The notes under the pieces are model-generated. The model worked only from the letters and a program-made list of their open reading frames with translations. It was not told the DNA's origin and did no database searches. 18,403 bases of DNA from Zoogloeaceae bacterium (GTDB lineage: Bacteria; Pseudomonadota; Gammaproteobacteria; Burkholderiales; Rhodocyclaceae), in the NCBI GenBank assembly GCA_031273145.1, contig JAISSL010000014.1, positions 1-18,403 of the forward strand, written 5' to 3'. The translations under genes were made by a program, and so were the position numbers. Shown in pieces: positions 16,585 through 18,403 of this stretch (the first letter of the stretch is position 1; every line of letters begins with the position of its first letter).

Positions 16585-17124
16585 ATGGAACAATACCACG
16601 GCACGACCATTGTGTCGGCGCGGCGGGGCGCGGCAGTTGCCCTGGGCGGCGACGGACAGGTGACGCTGGGCGGCACGATCATCAAACACACGGCGCGGAA
16701 GATTCGCCGCGTCTATCACGACCGTATACTGGTTGGCTTTGCGGGCGCGACGGCGGATGCCTTTACCCTGCTCGACCTGTTTGAATCCAAGCTGGAAAAG
16801 CATCAGGGCAATCTCTTGCGTAGCTCGGTTGAGTTGGCAAAGGAATGGCGCACCGACCGGATGCTGCGTCGGCTGGAAGCCATGCTGCTGGTGGCGGATA
16901 CCGAGCATACCCTGGTGATTACCGGCAATGGCGACGTGCTGGAACCGGAACATGGCGTGGCTGCCATTGGGTCAGGCGGCGTTTATGCCCAGAGCGCGGC
17001 GCGCGCGCTTCTGGAAAACACGGAACTTCCGCCCCTGGAAATTGTCAAGAAGTCTCTGGAAATTGCCGGGGATACCTGTGTCTATACCAACCGAAACTTT
17101 ACTCTGGAAGAACTGGCAGGATGA
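16585..17124 (+). CDS. hslV: ATP-dependent protease HslVU (ClpQY), peptidase subunit
   Basis: 179 residues, typical length. Twelve copies form the proteolytic core of HslVU, a bacterial proteasome-like threonine protease. The propeptide MEQYHG is followed by TTIVSARRG, so the catalytic N-terminal nucleophile is T7 of the precursor (T1 of the mature chain). Further signatures are [18 protein letters not shown] (~48-65) and [17 protein letters not shown] (~129-145). ATG 16585 has GAGGG about six bases upstream. The TGA overlaps the hslU ATG by 4 bases. Confidence 0.97.
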   Translation: MEQYHGTTIVSARRGAAVALGGDGQVTLGGTIIKHTARKIRRVYHDRILVGFAGATADAFTLLDLFESKLEKHQGNLLRSSVELAKEWRTDRMLRRLEAMLLVADTEHTLVITGNGDVLEPEHGVAAIGSGGVYAQSAARALLENTELPPLEIVKKSLEIAGDTCVYTNRNFTLEELAG

Positions 17125-18403
17125 TGGCTGAAAAAACTGCAAAATCAAGAAATGCGGGAGCGGCTGCGCCCATGACCCCTCAGGAAATTGTGCGCGAGCT
17201 GGATAAGCATATTGTAGGTCAGGGCAAGGCCAAGCGTTCGGTTGCGATTGCGCTCAGGAACCGCTGGCGGCGCTCCCGCGTCGAGGAACCGCTGCGCTCT
17301 GAAATCACCCCGAAAAACATTCTGATGATTGGGCCAACTGGCGTTGGCAAGACGGAGATTGCGCGGCGTCTGGCGCGTCTGGCGGATGCTCCGTTCATCA
17401 AGGTGGAAGCCACCAAATTTACCGAAGTTGGCTATGTTGGGCGGGACGTGGATTCGATCATCCGCGATCTGGTCGAGATTGCGGTCAAGGAAAAGCGGGA
17501 AAAGGCCATGCGCGAGGTGCGGAATCGCGCCGAAGACGCGGCGGAAGAGCGGGTGCTGGATGCCTTGCTGCCGCCGGCGCGCAATGCCGGTTTTTTTGCG
17601 GAAGGGTCGGAGTCGGAAGAAAAGAGCAACAGCACCCGGCAGAAATTCCGCAAGAAGCTGCGGGAAGGCGAACTGGACGATAAGGAAATCGAAATTGAGG
17701 TGACTCTGCCGAGCGTGCAGACGGAAATTTTCGCGCCGCCGGGAATGGAAGAACTGACCAGTCAGATTCAGGGCATGTTCCAGAATTTATCGGGCGGGCG
17801 GAGCAAAAGCAGTCGCCTCAAAATCCGGGAAGCCATGAAGTTGCTGACCGACGAAGAAGCCGCCAAGTTGATTAATCAGGAAGAAGTCAAACTCTCCGCG
17901 ATGCAAAGCGTGGAACAGAACGGCATTGTGTTTCTGGATGAAATTGACAAGGTTGCCAGCCGCAGCAGTGGGCAGGGCGCGGACGTTTCCCGGCAGGGCG
18001 TGCAGCGCGACTTGTTGCCGCTGGTTGAGGGCACGACGATTTCCACCCGTTACGGCATGGTGAAAACCGACCACATTCTGTTTATTGCCTCCGGCGCGTT
18101 TCATCTGGCGAAGCCATCCGACCTGATTCCAGAGTTGCAGGGACGCTTTCCCATCCGGGTTGAGCTGGATTCACTGGGCATTGAGGATTTCGAGCGCATC
18201 TTGACCCAGACGGATGCCTGTCTGACCCAACAGTATCAAGCCCTGCTGCTGACGGAGGGTTTGAAATTGGAATTTACGCCGGACGCGATTCACCGCCTGG
18301 CGGAAATTGCCTTTCAGGTCAATGAAAAGACCGAGAATATTGGCGCGCGCCGGTTATATACGGTGCTGGAAAAGCTGCTGGAAGAAATTTCCTTTGAGGC
18401 GGA
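17121..18403 (+). CDS. hslU: ATP-dependent protease HslVU (ClpQY), ATPase subunit, truncated by right edge
   Basis: About 427 residues are visible; the family is ~440-450, so only the last ~15-25 residues are missing, including the C-terminal tail that docks into HslV. AAA+ unfoldase: Walker A GPTGVGKT (71-78), pore loop GYVGRD (104-109), intermediate domain ~110-245, Walker B VFLDEID (270-276), and GRFPIR plus [10 protein letters not shown] in the C-terminal part. Two in-frame ATGs at 17121 and 17124 are possible; the first overlaps the hslV stop as ATGA. Compared with E. coli (whose chain starts near MTPREIVSELD), there is a ~17-residue Ala/Lys-rich N-terminal extension; an alternative start is the ATG at 17172 (MTPQEIV). 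Confidence 0.97.
   Translation, partial: MMAEKTAKSRNAGAAAPMTPQEIVRELDKHIVGQGKAKRSVAIALRNRWRRSRVEEPLRSEITPKNILMIGPTGVGKTEIARRLARLADAPFIKVEATKFTEVGYVGRDVDSIIRDLVEIAVKEKREKAMREVRNRAEDAAEERVLDALLPPARNAGFFAEGSESEEKSNSTRQKFRKKLREGELDDKEIEIEVTLPSVQTEIFAPPGMEELTSQIQGMFQNLSGGRSKSSRLKIREAMKLLTDEEAAKLINQEEVKLSAMQSVEQNGIVFLDEIDKVASRSSGQGADVSRQGVQRDLLPLVEGTTISTRYGMVKTDHILFIASGAFHLAKPSDLIPELQGRFPIRVELDSLGIEDFERILTQTDACLTQQYQALLLTEGLKLEFTPDAIHRLAEIAFQVNEKTENIGARRLYTVLEKLLEEISFEA

Noticed and set aside
15313..16953. 546-codon minus-strand open frame
   Set aside because: Antisense to the STAS gene and hslV, same shadow composition.

Overview
The window looks like chromosomal DNA of a betaproteobacterium, most like Rhodocyclales/Nitrosomonadales relatives. 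The evidence is the zinc-ligand-free LeuS linker of betaproteobacterial type, a monofunctional BirA overlapping type III pantothenate kinase CoaX, an RseC-MucD-glutaredoxin gene order, and a STAS-domain gene directly in front of hslVU. Placement is by gene content and remembered family sequences only. Composition is moderately GC-rich and even, so most long antisense ORFs are codon-bias shadows.

Layout. (1) 1-1045, minus strand: 5' part of leuS, running off the left edge. (2) 1046-1324: divergent promoter region. (3) 1325-1810: small exported DUF4124 protein, followed by a strong intrinsic terminator at 1824-1871. (4) 1892-5681: tightly overlapping plus-strand operon birA-coaX-rseC-degP/mucD-glutaredoxin. 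It combines cofactor attachment and synthesis with envelope stress and protein quality control. (5) 5682-6273: a 590-bp non-coding, repeat-rich island. It holds a hairpin, a 256-bp non-autonomous IS4-like remnant (39-bp inverted ends around the first ~31 codons of a transposase), two further dispersed hairpin repeats, and the likely nqr promoter. (6) 6274-12389: complete nqrABCDEF operon for the Na+-translocating NADH:quinone reductase, plus its maturation factor nqrM. (7) 12386-15127: a 913-residue membrane hybrid histidine kinase whose start codon overlaps the nqrM stop by 4 bp, so it is probably co-expressed with NQR. (8) 15128-15303: a hairpin repeat and an intrinsic terminator. (9) 15304-18403: a duplicated-module STAS protein, then hslV and nearly all of hslU (ClpQY protease; right edge truncates hslU).

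How they work together. The nqr block encodes all six subunits with the expected cofactor sites: two covalent FMN threonines in NqrB and NqrC and the 2Fe-2S cysteines in NqrF. The iron-delivery helper NqrM is present, but the flavin transferase apbE is not. The most unusual arrangement is the double-Cache/PAS/HisKA/REC kinase coupled to nqrM, which makes a sensor of respiratory or periplasmic state wired to NQR a reasonable hypothesis. No CRISPR, tRNA, rRNA, phage or toxin-antitoxin genes are visible.
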